From the NCBI GenBank assembly GCA_019449655.1, contig JAHQXD010000004.1, positions 122,568 through 186,567 of the forward strand: 64,000 nt of DNA, read 5' to 3'. A program made the translations under genes and the position numbers. Below, in pieces: positions 17,722 to 27,575 of the stretch; within the stretch, counting starts at the first letter, position 1, and each line of letters begins with the position of its first letter. Source of the DNA: Ferrigenium straubiae (GTDB lineage Bacteria; Pseudomonadota; Gammaproteobacteria; Burkholderiales; Gallionellaceae). The notes under the pieces were generated by a model. The model had not been told where the DNA came from, did no database searches, and was given only the letters and a program-made list of their open reading frames with translations.

Positions 17722-18468
17722 ATGCTGCTCAATGAATTGCGCGATTATAACGCAAGCCTGCTGCAAACCGCCCTGTTCAAGGACTACTGCCCGAACGGTC
17801 TGCAGGTGGAAGGGCGCGCGGAAGTGCGGCGCATCGCCACCGGCGTGACTGCCTCGCAGCAGGTGCTGGATGCGGCGGTCGCGTGGGGTGCGGACGCGAT
17901 CCTCGTGCACCACGGCTACTTCTGGCGCGGCGAGGAGGCCGCGATCACAGGCATCAAAAAGCGCCGCCTCGCCCAGCTGCTGCGCAACGACGTGAGCCTG
18001 CTGGCCTACCACCTGCCGCTTGATGCGCATCCGGAGCTGGGCAACAACGCACGGCTCGGCAGGCTGCTCGGGATCGTGGAACAGGGCCGGTTTGGCGAGC
18101 AGGGTATCGCGTACATCGGCGAGCTGGCGTCCCTGCAGACGCTTGCAAAATTCGCCACGCGGATCGGGCAGGCGCTGCAGCGCATCCCGCAGGTCATCGG
18201 CGACGATGCTGTGAGCGTCCGCAAGGTGGCATGGTGCAGCGGCGGGGGGCAGGGCTACTTCGAGGCGGCCATCGCGCAGGACGCGGACGTCTTCGTCAGC
18301 GGCGAGGCTTCCGAGCAGAGCTTCCATCTCGCGCAGGAGAGCGGCGTGGCCTACATCGCCGCCGGACACCACGCCACCGAGCGGCTAGGCATCCAGGCGC
18401 TGGGCGAACACCTGTCCGCGCGCTTCGGCCTGGAGCATCGCTTCTTCGATCAGGATAATCCGGTCTAG
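17722..18468 (+). CDS. NIF3-like dinuclear metal-binding protein
   Basis: NIF3/YbgI family, 248 residues. The metal-site motifs are NGLQVEG, LVHHGYFW, YHLPLDAHPELG.NN and GHHATERLG. The biochemical role of the family is uncertain (often annotated GTP cyclohydrolase 1 type 2, without firm support). ATG 17722 has GAAGGAAAG upstream; a frame extension to 17056 is the shadow of the HtrA gene. The htrA-NIF3 order after tatC is common in betaproteobacteria. Confidence 0.93.
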   Translation: MLLNELRDYNASLLQTALFKDYCPNGLQVEGRAEVRRIATGVTASQQVLDAAVAWGADAILVHHGYFWRGEEAAITGIKKRRLAQLLRNDVSLLAYHLPLDAHPELGNNARLGRLLGIVEQGRFGEQGIAYIGELASLQTLAKFATRIGQALQRIPQVIGDDAVSVRKVAWCSGGGQGYFEAAIAQDADVFVSGEASEQSFHLAQESGVAYIAAGHHATERLGIQALGEHLSARFGLEHRFFDQDNPV

Positions 18469-18563
18469 GGCGCTTCTTCAATTTAACGGGGGTTCCCAGC
18501 TTCCTCCGACTTGCTGGTCTTCCTCTGGCACGCTGCAAGCAAGCATGAGTCTTTGGCTCGTTC

Positions 18564-18776
18564 CTACTTCTTCTCCTCGCCTTCACAGGTGTTGATCCCG
18601 AAAGCTGCGTTTGCAGGGCAGAAGCGCACGATTGCGGTTACCAGCGCTATGGCCGCAACAACCAGCGCCACTATGCGCCAGGTCATTTCGATGGGAGCAG
18701 CCAATCCGACAGCGAGCAGCACTACTCCGATAACGATGCGTCCCGTACGATCGATCCCGCCGACATTGCATTTCAT
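18564..18776 (-). CDS. YgaP-type DUF2892 inner-membrane protein
   Basis: A 70-residue protein with two transmembrane helices. It opens MKCNVGGIDRTGRIVIGVVL, the DUF2892 signature (N-x-G-x-x-D-R), and ends in CPANAAFGINTCEGEEKK with two cysteines. Of the tandem ATGs (18779, 18776), the second is better spaced from GGAGG. The function of the family is not established. Confidence 0.85.
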   Translation of the reverse strand: MKCNVGGIDRTGRIVIGVVLLAVGLAAPIEMTWRIVALVVAAIALVTAIVRFCPANAAFGINTCEGEEKK

Positions 18777-19233
18777 CATGGCCTCCTCGTAAAGGTTCAT
18801 TAAATGGCAAGCATGGTTCGGAATGTTCAGGTAATTAAACGGCAAGAGCGGCGCTTCCGGTGAAACATGCGAGCCTAAACGCTACTGCTCAAGATAACCA
18901 AATCGACGAAATATTTGAATAAGCAGTTTCAGGTATTTTTATCGAGAGGGGCGAAGGTATCCGACGCTCTGGATTCGTTGCCGTGGGGATCCGCTTTTGT
19001 AGAGGAGGTTTGCGATTGCGATGAGTCGATTTCGACCCAAACCGGATAGCCGGTTTGCACGAGGGCAGGAGCTCAAAAGGTTAATCCATGCAGGTGTGCC
19101 AAATTTTTTATGTTAGCGGAGCATAAATAAAATTTTCCTGGGTTAGAATTTGCAGGTAGCGCTTTCAGCAGTTCATATAGCGGGCCACGGGCTATGTACT
19201 CGTGTGCTCCTGGTTTTTTTAGGGGGAGTGGTT
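18777..19233. other. 457-bp gene-free region upstream of the chemoreceptor
   Basis: No convincing ORF. It contains two adjacent perfect inverted repeats, GTCGA-TT-TCGAC (19025-19036) and AAACCGG-ATAG-CCGGTTT (19039-19056), in otherwise AT-richer DNA. No sigma28 consensus (TAAA-N15-GCCGATAA) is visible, so how the receptor gene is transcribed is unclear. Confidence 0.5.
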
Positions 19234-20880
19234 TTGAAACTATCAATTAAACAGAAGCTGATTTTGTTGGCGGGAGTTTTTCTCTTCGCTCTTGTTGTCA
19301 TCAGTGTGAGCCTCTTGCTTTCACTGAAAAAAGGCAGCGACTTTTCAGATGCACTGGCTGCCGATCATCTTGCTCCCGTACAAATTATGGGAGATATTCG
19401 AACTGTTATCCAGGATGACAGAGCCCAGGCCTTGTTGGTGTTGCAGCACAATCCGGCCATGGCGGCATCGAGCCTGCACGATCATCAGATCGGGTTTCAT
19501 CTGGATAGAATCGCCGAGAACAAGAAAAAAATCGATCAAGCATTCGAAAAATATGCAAAGCATGGTTTTATTGAGGGTGAGGAAAAATCATTCCGGAAAC
19601 TCAAAGCGGCACGGGAGGAGCTTGTTGCGAATGGCCTTCAGAAAGTAGTCAAGGCGGTTGGGGAGGGCGACTATGAGCAGGGTACGCTCATTCTGTTGAA
19701 GGAGATGAATCCCAAGGTTAAAGATGCGCTCGACGCGGCAGATGAGTTATCCACGCTTCTGGCAAAAGAGACGGCTATTGAGATTCTCGAGCAGAAGGAA
19801 TCCTACGCCTTTACCCGAAATTTCATCATCACCCTGATCATTATTCTGGTCGGCCTTGGCGTGCTGCTCAGCCTGTGGATTATCCGCTCCATTGCCACTC
19901 CGGTGTCGGCGCTTGAATCGGCCATGGTCATCATCACGCAGAACAAGGACTTTACAATGTCAACCGGCGTAAAATCCTTCGATGAAATCGGGCGCATCGC
20001 CAGGGCATTCCATGATCTCCTCCGGAAAATGCGGGCAGCGCTGCTCTCCGTAAGGGAGAGCAGTGGCAGTGTTAAAGCCAGTGCCGAGGCCGTTGCCTCG
20101 GGATCGTGGAGCATCAGTGACTCGATAGCGCAGCAATCGGAAAAGAGTACGGCAATCGCTGCGGCAATCGAGCAGCTATCGGTATCAATTACCTCGGTGG
20201 CAGATTCTGCAAGAAGCAGCGACGAAATTTCGGTGAAAAATCGCGATGCTGCCATGCAGGGGTCTGCGGCGATTGGCGAAGTCCAGCAGAGCATGGAGCG
20301 ACTGACTCAGAACACCGGACAAACCGCAGTGCTTGTCCAGTCCCTGTCGGAGCGTTCTTCACAAATTAACAGGATAGTGGAAACGATCAAGGGGATTGCG
20401 GATCAGACGAACCTGCTGGCGCTCAACGCCGCAATCGAAGCGGCCAGGGCCGGGGAGCAAGGTCGCGGCTTTGCCGTGGTCGCAGATGAAGTCAGAAAGC
20501 TCGCTGAACAGACTGGAAAATCCACACAGGATATTTCGGTGATGGTTGCGGAGATACAGCAAGACATCGGCAACACTTGCACTTCCATGGATGAAAACGT
20601 GGCGCTTGTCGCCACCTGTCTCGAACTTTCACAGAAAGCAGATGCCATCCTTACCAGCCTCGCAGCGGGGGCCGGTGTTATCAACAGCCATATCAATGAG
20701 ATTGGACGAGCCGTGAGAGAACAGGACGCGGCCGCAAAAGCGGTAGCAAATTCGATGGAGGGGATTACTCAAATGTCTGAGCAAACCGCACACGCAAGTG
20801 AGGCAGTGGCTGAAAATGCCAATGACCTGCGCAGCATTGCGGGCAGCTTGAACGACATAGTTGCGCAATTCAAGGTTTGA
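19234..20880 (+). CDS. methyl-accepting chemotaxis protein
   Basis: Transmembrane chemoreceptor, about 548 residues. Start is TTG 19234 (MKLSIKQK), placed by AGGGGGAG at 19221-19228. TM1 is about 9-30, a periplasmic four-helix-bundle ligand domain follows (about 31-190), TM2 is [20 protein letters not shown] (about 195-215), then HAMP and the signalling domain. The hairpin tip reads [19 protein letters not shown] with [17 protein letters not shown]. The ligand is unknown. No cheA/cheW is adjacent, so it feeds a chemotaxis pathway encoded elsewhere (cheZ is at 2581). Codon use is less GC-biased than in neighbouring genes. Confidence 0.93.
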   Translation: MKLSIKQKLILLAGVFLFALVVISVSLLLSLKKGSDFSDALAADHLAPVQIMGDIRTVIQDDRAQALLVLQHNPAMAASSLHDHQIGFHLDRIAENKKKIDQAFEKYAKHGFIEGEEKSFRKLKAAREELVANGLQKVVKAVGEGDYEQGTLILLKEMNPKVKDALDAADELSTLLAKETAIEILEQKESYAFTRNFIITLIIILVGLGVLLSLWIIRSIATPVSALESAMVIITQNKDFTMSTGVKSFDEIGRIARAFHDLLRKMRAALLSVRESSGSVKASAEAVASGSWSISDSIAQQSEKSTAIAAAIEQLSVSITSVADSARSSDEISVKNRDAAMQGSAAIGEVQQSMERLTQNTGQTAVLVQSLSERSSQINRIVETIKGIADQTNLLALNAAIEAARAGEQGRGFAVVADEVRKLAEQTGKSTQDISVMVAEIQQDIGNTCTSMDENVALVATCLELSQKADAILTSLAAGAGVINSHINEIGRAVREQDAAAKAVANSMEGITQMSEQTAHASEAVAENANDLRSIAGSLNDIVAQFKV

Positions 20881-21011
20881 TCTTTGCCGTTCCCGCGAAA
20901 GCGGAAACCCGGTCGAGTCGATGAGCCGCTGCGCCTGTTGGTTCAGCGCCTGCTTGGCATCTTTCGCGCGGTTGCACCTGTAAGGGTGCGCAGCACATTC
21001 CACGTTGGAGA

Positions 21012-21029
21012 GCTTGAGTAAACTCAAGC
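21012..21029. repeat. perfect inverted repeat at the 3' end of tetR
   Basis: GCTTGAGT-AA-ACTCAAGC, 8-bp arms, overlapping the tetR stop codon (21024-21026) in the convergent gap after the chemoreceptor. A second GAAA-loop hairpin-like sequence (about 20889-20905) lies nearer the receptor stop. Neither has a following T-tract, so terminator function is uncertain. Confidence 0.45.
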
Positions 21030-21665
21030 ACTATCCGCGCTTTTCCCCGAGAGATGCGCTACGCCCGCGAGGGAAAAGTCTGCGATGTGTCCGGCCAGCG
21101 CCTCGATTTCCTTGCGGCTGTAGCGCAGCCTGGGGTGCAGGCGTTGCAGCACCGGATGCGAGTGGCGGTAATACAGGCATTGGCCGAAGATGCTGTGCAC
21201 GCAGCGGCGCAACTCGGCTTCCCCGGCATTTTTTTCGGCAATTTCGCGCAGCAGCCTGTAGAGGAATTCATGCAGCGGCGCGATTGCCTCGCGCACGATC
21301 TTGTCCAGCGCAGGCGAGGGATCGGCCAGTTCGCGCGCCATCATGCGGCATTGCGAGGAAGGGTTCTTCTCGTCCAGCAACAGCAGCATGAAGTCGCGGA
21401 TGAACAGGCGCAGGCGTTCCTCGGGGTTTGCGCCGGAATCGAGATTGTCAGCCTGCAACGACCTGAGCTGCGCGAAGTTCAGCGCCTCGGCGAGCAGGTC
21501 GTCCTTGCTGCCGAAGTGGTAGCTGACCGCGGCGACGTTCGCCCCGGCGCGGCGGCAGATCTCGCGCACCGTCGCGCCCTGGAAGCCATGCTCGGAGAAC
21601 GTCTCGCGTGCCGCATCCAGCAGTCGCGCGCGGGTTTGTTCGCTGGCGGACATGCTGGCCGTCAT
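21024..21665 (-). CDS. TetR-family regulator of the efflux operon
   Basis: A 213-residue repressor. The N-terminal HTH reads EICRRAGANVAAVSYHFGSKDDLL; the C-terminal ligand domain resembles the DUF1956/CecR type (FGQCLYYRHSHPVL). It is the last gene of the efflux operon, with ATGA overlap (21662-21665) with the outer-membrane gene, an unusual place for the local repressor. The 16-bp palindrome in the promoter of the MFP gene (27451-27466) is the expected operator. Confidence 0.9.
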   Translation of the reverse strand: MTASMSASEQTRARLLDAARETFSEHGFQGATVREICRRAGANVAAVSYHFGSKDDLLAEALNFAQLRSLQADNLDSGANPEERLRLFIRDFMLLLLDEKNPSSQCRMMARELADPSPALDKIVREAIAPLHEFLYRLLREIAEKNAGEAELRRCVHSIFGQCLYYRHSHPVLQRLHPRLRYSRKEIEALAGHIADFSLAGVAHLSGKSADSA

Positions 21666-23080
21666 TTGCCTGCTTCCTGCGGCGCGCCCTGCCCCGCGAG
21701 CGCCTTGTAGAGTTGCGCGGCGGCCGACAGTAACGTGCGCTGCACCTGCAGCGTGCCCTGTTGCGCGGTGAAGGCTTCGCGCTGCGCGTCCAGCACTTCG
21801 AGGTGGCTCGCGATGCCCACTCCGTAGCGCGCCTCGACCAGCTTCAGCCTCCGGCTCTGCGCCGCGGCGTTGGCCTGCTGTGCGGCAAGCTGCTCGGCGA
21901 GCTTCTCACGCGCATTGAGCAGATCGGCGACCTCGCGGAACGCCTGCTGGATGGTCTTCTCGTACTCCGCGACCGCGATGACCTTGCGCGCCTCGGCGAT
22001 ATCCACGTTGGCGGAGGTGCGCCCCGCGTCGAACAGCGGCATGCTGATGGCGGGCTGGAAGCTCCACGCGCCGCTGCCCGGCTCGAACAGCCCGGCGAGC
22101 GTGCGGCTCGCGGTGCCGACGCTGCCGGTCAGCGTGACGCGCGGCAGGAAGGCGGCGCGCGCCGCGCCGATGTTGGCATTCGCGGCGATCAGCCGCTGCT
22201 CGGCGGCCAGCACGTCGGGGCGCTGCAGCAGCACCTCGGCGGGCAGCCCGGCGATCAGGTCGGGGGTGATGCCCTGCTCGGCGAGGCCGCGTGCAGCGGG
22301 CAGGTCTTTCATCTGCGCCATCGGCTGACCGACCAGCGTATCGAGCAGGTTTGCAGCGGCGGCCTCCTGGCGTTCCAGATTGGCGCGCTCGGCGACGGCG
22401 GCTTGGTACGCGCCGTCCGCCTGCAGGAAATCCAGGTCGCCGGCCACGCCCACGTCGCGGCGGCGCAGGGTCAGCTCGCGGGTTTCGCTACGCGTTCTGG
22501 CAGTCATTGCGGCGAGCTGCGCGCGTTCGCGCAGTTCCAGCAGCGACAGGTAGGCATTCGCCACGTCGGCAATCAGCGACAGGCGGAAGGCGCGCTGTGC
22601 GGCCTCGGTGGCGAGGTAGCCGGCCTTGGCGGCCTCGCTCAGGCTTGCGACCCGCCCCCAGAAATCCAGTTCGAACGACACCAGGCTGATGCCCACGTCG
22701 TAGCGCTGCGTGTGGATCGCATTGGGGCTGAACGCCGACGCGCCCGCCGGGGTCAGCGATGCGTTGCGTCCCGCGGTGGCGCTGAAGTTCGGCAGCCGGT
22801 CGGCCTGCTGCACGCCGTAAAGCGCGCGCGCCTCCGCGATGCGAGCCGTGGCGATGCGCAGGTCGCGGTTGTTTTCCAAGGCGGCGGCGATCAGGCCTTG
22901 CAGGCGCGGGTCGGGATAATAGCGCTGCCAGTCGGTGTCCGCGACGCGGCGTGCGCCGCCCGGCTGGGCGTTGCCTGGCCACGCGGCGGCGACCGGCGCG
23001 GCGGGGCGCTGGTAGTCGGGCGTCATCGAGCAGCCGGCCAGCACCAGCGTGATGGCGGCAATTGCAAATTTCTTACTCAT
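21662..23080 (-). CDS. NodT-family outer-membrane efflux lipoprotein
   Basis: TolC-like channel of an RND pump, 472 residues. The signal MSKKFAIAAITLVLAGCSMT has a lipobox (LAGC), then MTPDYQRPAAPVAAAWPG as in OprM/NodT proteins. Two OEP repeats of coiled-coil helices follow. ATG 23080 is preferred over upstream ATGs because the signal peptide begins there and GAGGAG lies 8 nt upstream. Its start lies inside the last codons of the pump gene (8-bp overlap). Confidence 0.94.
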   Translation of the reverse strand: MSKKFAIAAITLVLAGCSMTPDYQRPAAPVAAAWPGNAQPGGARRVADTDWQRYYPDPRLQGLIAAALENNRDLRIATARIAEARALYGVQQADRLPNFSATAGRNASLTPAGASAFSPNAIHTQRYDVGISLVSFELDFWGRVASLSEAAKAGYLATEAAQRAFRLSLIADVANAYLSLLELRERAQLAAMTARTRSETRELTLRRRDVGVAGDLDFLQADGAYQAAVAERANLERQEAAAANLLDTLVGQPMAQMKDLPAARGLAEQGITPDLIAGLPAEVLLQRPDVLAAEQRLIAANANIGAARAAFLPRVTLTGSVGTASRTLAGLFEPGSGAWSFQPAISMPLFDAGRTSANVDIAEARKVIAVAEYEKTIQQAFREVADLLNAREKLAEQLAAQQANAAAQSRRLKLVEARYGVGIASHLEVLDAQREAFTAQQGTLQVQRTLLSAAAQLYKALAGQGAPQEAGK

Positions 23081-26000
23081 GGCGGTTCTCCTCATGTTCG
23101 GCATGCTTGCGTGCATGCCCCGGGAAGATGCGCCGCACCGCCATGAAGAACACCGGTACCAGGAAGATGGCGAGCACGGTGGCGGCGACCATGCCGCCGA
23201 TGACGCCGGTGCCGATGGCGCGGCGGCTTTCGGCGCCCGCGCCGGTGGAAATGGCCAGCGGGAATACGCCGGCGACGAAGGCGATGGAGGTCATCAGGAT
23301 CGGCCTCAGGCGCAGGCGACAGGCTTCCAGCACAGCCGCGAGGCGCTCACGTCCCTCGTCTTCGAGACGGCGCGCGAATTCGACGATCAGGATGGCGTTC
23401 TTCGCGGACAGCCCGATGATGGCGATCAGTCCGACCTTGAAGTACACGTCGTTGGGCAGGCCGCGCAACTCCACCGCGACCAGCGCGCCGAATACGCCGA
23501 GCGGCACGGCGAGCATCACCGCGAGCGGGATCGACCAGCTCTCGTACAGTGCGGCGAGTACCAGGAACACCACCAGCAGCGATACGCCGAACAGCAGCGG
23601 CGCCTGCTGGCCGGAGACTTTCTCCTCAGACGAGATGCCCGACCACTCGAAGCCGATGCCCGGCGGCAGCTTCTGCGCGATGGCTTCCATCGCAGCGAGC
23701 GCCTCGCCGCTGGACACGCCCGGCGCGGTCGCGCCGGAGATCTTCATCGCCGCGAGGCCGTTGTAGCGGTCGAGCTTGGCCGAGCCCGCCACCCATCTGG
23801 TGCTGACGAACTCCGAGAGGCGCACCATGCGTCCCGCACTGTTGCGCACCGAGGTGCGCAACAGGTCGGCTTCGCTGCGGCGCGTCGTATCCTCGGCCTG
23901 CATCTGCACGCGCAGCACCCGCCCCTGGCGCACGAAGTCGTTGATGTAGGACACGCCGAGCAGCGATTGCAGGGTGTCGTTGAGGTCGGTGGAACTGATG
24001 CCCAGCGTCTCCGCCTTGTCGCGGTCGATGTCGAAGAAGAGCTGCGGTGCGGGTTCCTGGCCTTCGGGGCGCACCGCGGCGAGGCGCTTGTCGCCCATCG
24101 CCATGCCCAGCACCTGGTTGCGCGCATCGAGCAGCTTGTCGCGCCCGACCCCGCCGCGGTCCTGCAGCCGGAAGTCGAAGCCGCCGGCCGAGGCGAGTTC
24201 CGGGATTGGCGGCGGGTTGATCGCGAACAGCATGGCCTGCTTCATGCGGAAGAACTCCATGTTGGCGCGCCTGACCAGCGCCTGCGCCGAGTTTTCCTTG
24301 CCCGGCCGCTCGTCCCAGTCCTTGAGCTTGATGAAGGAGAGCGCCATGTTCTGGCCGTTGCCGAAGAAGGAAAAGCCCAGCACCCCGATCACCTTGTCCA
24401 CCTGCGGCTGCTTCAGGTAGAACTGCTCGACCGCTTCCAGCACGGCCTGCGACCGCTCGCGCGTCGCCGCGGGCGGCAGCTGGATGGCGGTGACGATGTA
24501 GCCCTGGTCTTCCTCCGGCAGGAAGCTGCCGGGCAGCTTCACGTAGGTCCAGGCGGCAGCAATGACGATCACGACGTAGATCGCGAGGGAGCGCAGCAGC
24601 CGGCGCATGGTGTAATCGACTCCGCCGGCATAGCGTTCCGTGACGCGCCCGAAGAAGCGGTTGAAACGGCCGTGGAAGCCGCGCTCTGCGCTTGCCGGGT
24701 CGTGCCTGAGCAGGCTCGCGCACAGCGCCGGGGTGAGCGAGAGCGCGAGCAGGGCGGAGAATGCCATGGTCACTACCAGCGTGACGGCGAACTGGCGGTA
24801 GATCGCGCCGGTGGAGCCGCCGAAGAAGGCCATCGGCACGAACACCGCCATGAGCACCAGCGTGATGGCGATGATCGCGCCGGTGATCTCCTTCATGGCC
24901 TGTATGGTTGCCGCGCGCGGGTCGAGATGGTTGGTGCGCATGTTGCGCTCGACGTTTTCCACCACCACGATGGCATCGTCCACCACGATGCCGATCGCGA
25001 GCACCATCGCGAACAGCGTGAGCACGTTGATCGAGAAGCCGAAGGCGTACAGCCCGAGCAGCCCGCCCATGAGCGATACCGGCACGACGACGGCGGGAAC
25101 CACCGTGGTGCGCCAGCTGCCGAGGAACACGAACATCACCAGCACCACCAGCGCCGCGGCCTCCAGCAGGGTCACCACCACTTCGTGGATGGAGAGTTCG
25201 ATGAAGCGTGTGGTGTCGTAGGGTACCGTCCAGTCCACGCCCTGCGGGAAGTAGCGCGACAGTTCCTGCATCTTGGCGCGCACGCCCTGCGTGGTCGACA
25301 GCGCATTCGCTCCCGGCGTGATGCGTATCGCCATGCCGGCGATGGGCTGGCCGTTGAGGCGCGAGGAGCGGCTGTAATCCTGCGCGCCCAGTTCGACGCG
25401 CGCGATGTCCTTGAGCCGCACGGCGGAACCGTCCGGATTGGCGCGTACGACGATGTCGCCGAATTCATCGGGCGTGGTGAGGCGCCCGCGGCTGCCGATC
25501 ACGGCGTTGACCTCCTGCCCCGCTGCTGCCGGCAATTGGCCCACTTCGCCGAGCGGCAGCAGCGCGTTCTGGGCGCGCACCGCGCGGCCGACATCGGCGG
25601 GGGAGATGGCATAGGCTTCCAGCCGGTCGGGTTTGAGCCAGATGCGCATCGAATACTCGGTGCCGAACAGCAGCACTTCGCCCACACCGGGCACGCGCAG
25701 CAGCGGCTCCAGCACGCTGGCGCTCGCGTAGCTGCCGAGATCGACGGCGTTCAGGCGCCCATCCGGCGAGGTCAGTGCGACCACCATGACGAAGTTGCGC
25801 CCGGCGCGGGTCACGGTCACGCCGAGCCGCCGCACGTCGTCCGGCAGTCGCGCTTCCACGCGCTTGATGCGGTTCTGCGCCTCGACCGAGGCGAACTGGA
25901 TGTCGGTGCCGGGGCGGAAGGTCAGCGACACTTGCCCGGAGCTTACCTGCGAGCTGGACTCCATGTAGAGCAGGTTTTCGATGCCGTTCATCTCCTGCTC

Positions 26001-26198
26001 GATGAGTTGCACCGCACTCTGTTCGACCACCTGCGCCGATGCGCCTGGGTAGGTGACGGAAATGTTCAGCGTGGGCGGCGCCACCGACGGATACTGCGAG
26101 ACCGGCAGGGCGCGCAGCGCGAGGATGCCCGAGAAGGTGATGAGGATCGCGATGACCCAGGCGAAGATCGGGCGGTCAATGAAGAATCTGGAGAACAT
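23073..26198 (-). CDS. RND multidrug efflux pump, AcrB family
   Basis: Inner-membrane proton/drug antiporter of 1041 residues, close to the AcrB length (1049). It begins MFSRFFIDRPIFAWVIAI, carries the proton-relay pair in GIVVDDAIVVVENVER, and has the FFGGSTGAIYRQF and FLVLAALYESWSIPLAV motifs of the HAE1 class. Twelve hydrophobic spans in the two-fold pattern are visible. It lies 9 bp downstream of the adaptor gene. HAE1 pumps export hydrophobic drugs, dyes and solvents; the natural substrate is unknown. Confidence 0.95.
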   Translation of the reverse strand: MFSRFFIDRPIFAWVIAILITFSGILALRALPVSQYPSVAPPTLNISVTYPGASAQVVEQSAVQLIEQEMNGIENLLYMESSSQVSSGQVSLTFRPGTDIQFASVEAQNRIKRVEARLPDDVRRLGVTVTRAGRNFVMVVALTSPDGRLNAVDLGSYASASVLEPLLRVPGVGEVLLFGTEYSMRIWLKPDRLEAYAISPADVGRAVRAQNALLPLGEVGQLPAAAGQEVNAVIGSRGRLTTPDEFGDIVVRANPDGSAVRLKDIARVELGAQDYSRSSRLNGQPIAGMAIRITPGANALSTTQGVRAKMQELSRYFPQGVDWTVPYDTTRFIELSIHEVVVTLLEAAALVVLVMFVFLGSWRTTVVPAVVVPVSLMGGLLGLYAFGFSINVLTLFAMVLAIGIVVDDAIVVVENVERNMRTNHLDPRAATIQAMKEITGAIIAITLVLMAVFVPMAFFGGSTGAIYRQFAVTLVVTMAFSALLALSLTPALCASLLRHDPASAERGFHGRFNRFFGRVTERYAGGVDYTMRRLLRSLAIYVVIVIAAAWTYVKLPGSFLPEEDQGYIVTAIQLPPAATRERSQAVLEAVEQFYLKQPQVDKVIGVLGFSFFGNGQNMALSFIKLKDWDERPGKENSAQALVRRANMEFFRMKQAMLFAINPPPIPELASAGGFDFRLQDRGGVGRDKLLDARNQVLGMAMGDKRLAAVRPEGQEPAPQLFFDIDRDKAETLGISSTDLNDTLQSLLGVSYINDFVRQGRVLRVQMQAEDTTRRSEADLLRTSVRNSAGRMVRLSEFVSTRWVAGSAKLDRYNGLAAMKISGATAPGVSSGEALAAMEAIAQKLPPGIGFEWSGISSEEKVSGQQAPLLFGVSLLVVFLVLAALYESWSIPLAVMLAVPLGVFGALVAVELRGLPNDVYFKVGLIAIIGLSAKNAILIVEFARRLEDEGRERLAAVLEACRLRLRPILMTSIAFVAGVFPLAISTGAGAESRRAIGTGVIGGMVAATVLAIFLVPVFFMAVRRIFPGHARKHAEHEENRHE

Positions 26199-26207
26199 GG
26201 GTGTCCC

Positions 26208-27362
26208 TTATGACTTGCCGTTTGCAGCAGGCGGCGTTGCCTTGTCTTCTGCTTTCTTCTGCGCACCGTTTGCCGGTACCGCTTTCACCGGCGTGCCCGG
26301 GCGCGCCTTCTGCAGGCCGTTCACGATGACCTGCTCGCCGCCCTTCAGACCCTCGGCGATGATGAAGTCGCTGCCCGCCATGCCGCCGGTTTTTACCGGC
26401 AGCGGCGCTGCTTTGCCGTCGGGGGTTACGATCATCACGAACTGCCCCTGCGGGTTGGCCTGCACGGCGCGCTGCGGCACGCGGATGGCGTTGTCCGCCT
26501 GCGCCTGCGGGAAGCGCAGGCGCACGAACATGCCGGGCAGCAGTTCGCGCTGCGGATTGGGGAACTCGGCGCGCAGGCTGACCGCGCCGGTGTTCGGGTC
26601 GACCGCCATGTCGGTGAAGAAGATCTTGCCGGCTTTCGGATAGGCGCTGCCGTCTTCCAGCAACATCTCCACGCTGGCGGATTCGGCGTGTTTGAGCATG
26701 CCCGCCTTGACAGCCTGTTTCAGGCGCAGCACATCCGCGCCGGGCTGGGTGAAGTTGACGTAGATCGGGTCGAGCTGCTCGATGGTCGCGAGCAGGGTGG
26801 CCTCGCCCTTGCCGACCAGCGCGCCCTCGGTCACCTGCGCGCGGCCGATGCGCCCGGAGATCGCGGCGGGAACGCTGGCGTTTTCCAGGTCTTCCTCGGC
26901 GCGGATCAGCGCGGCTTCGGCCTGCTTGTGTTTGGCCGCCGCGAGGTCGTATTCCTGCTGGCTGACCGCCTTGATTTCGAGCAGCGGCTGGTAGCGCTCG
27001 ACGGTCTGGCGCGCGATCGCGAGGTCCGCGCGGGCCGCCTCGGCCGCCGCACGATAGGTGCGCGCGTCGATCTGGAACAGCGGCGCGCCCGCTTGCACGT
27101 CGCTGCCTTCCTGGAACATCCGCTTCTCGATCACGCCCTCGACGCGCGCGCGCACCTGCGCCGTGCGGTACGCCTGCAAGCGCCCCGGCAGGTCTTGCGT
27201 GAGCGTCGCGCTGCCCGCGGCGACCGTGATCACGTCCACCTCGGGGGGCGGCATTCCTGCGCCCGGTCCACCGGGCGGCGCGCCCTTGTCGTTCCCGCCG
27301 CAGCCCGCCAGCAGGGCGGTCAGAAGGAGGGTGTAAGCTATCGGCCTGGTTGGAGTTGCCAT
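26208..27362 (-). CDS. RND efflux periplasmic adaptor (AcrA-like lipoprotein)
   Basis: Membrane-fusion protein of 384 residues. Its signal ends LLLTALLAGCGGNDKG (lipobox LAGC). Barrel-sandwich, alpha-hairpin and beta-barrel parts are recognisable (LPGRLQAYRTAQVRARVEG, AGAPLFQIDARTYRAA, AISGRIGRAQVTEGALV). It ends in an Ala/Lys-rich tail. It is the first gene of the operon adaptor-pump-channel-tetR, 89 bp from the putative operator. Confidence 0.95.
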   Translation of the reverse strand: MATPTRPIAYTLLLTALLAGCGGNDKGAPPGGPGAGMPPPEVDVITVAAGSATLTQDLPGRLQAYRTAQVRARVEGVIEKRMFQEGSDVQAGAPLFQIDARTYRAAAEAARADLAIARQTVERYQPLLEIKAVSQQEYDLAAAKHKQAEAALIRAEEDLENASVPAAISGRIGRAQVTEGALVGKGEATLLATIEQLDPIYVNFTQPGADVLRLKQAVKAGMLKHAESASVEMLLEDGSAYPKAGKIFFTDMAVDPNTGAVSLRAEFPNPQRELLPGMFVRLRFPQAQADNAIRVPQRAVQANPQGQFVMIVTPDGKAAPLPVKTGGMAGSDFIIAEGLKGGEQVIVNGLQKARPGTPVKAVPANGAQKKAEDKATPPAANGKS

Positions 27363-27444
27363 GTTCGGTATCCTGTTTTAATTGTCTGAAAAGCAGCTGC
27401 CTTCCCCCTGGCGTTCCGATGAAACGGTGCGCTGCAAGCCGGGC

Positions 27445-27473
27445 AGAATATCAAACGCTTGTTTGAAATACAA
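27445..27473 (-). promoter_or_regulatory. efflux operon promoter with TetR-type operator in the spacer
   Basis: On the minus strand a weak TTGTAT (-35, 27468-27473) and TATTCT (-10, 27445-27450) are 17 bp apart. The spacer is filled by the palindrome TCAAAC-AAGC-GTTTGA (27451-27466). An operator between -35 and -10 is the classic layout for TetR repression. The AAACAAGCGTTT core resembles operators of AcrR/CecR-like repressors (recalled, not searched). Confidence 0.75.
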
Positions 27474-27575
27474 CCTTATTCTCGATGCTCCTGCTTACGC
27501 TTTTCAGTGTATTGCTCTCCATCGGCGATCCGGGTTAAGGTGGTTGCGTAACATTCGGGAACCAGCCCTGCCGCC

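Noticed and set aside
19025..19056. Sigma28 promoter for the chemoreceptor
   Set aside because: Only inverted repeats are seen; no TAAA-N15-GCCGATAA match was found between 18850 and 19233.
23049..26213. 1054-residue plus-strand ORF opposite the RND pump
   Set aside because: Low-complexity, His/Arg/Ala-rich text typical of the antisense of a GC-rich gene; the minus-strand AcrB-type protein is complete and has all its family motifs.
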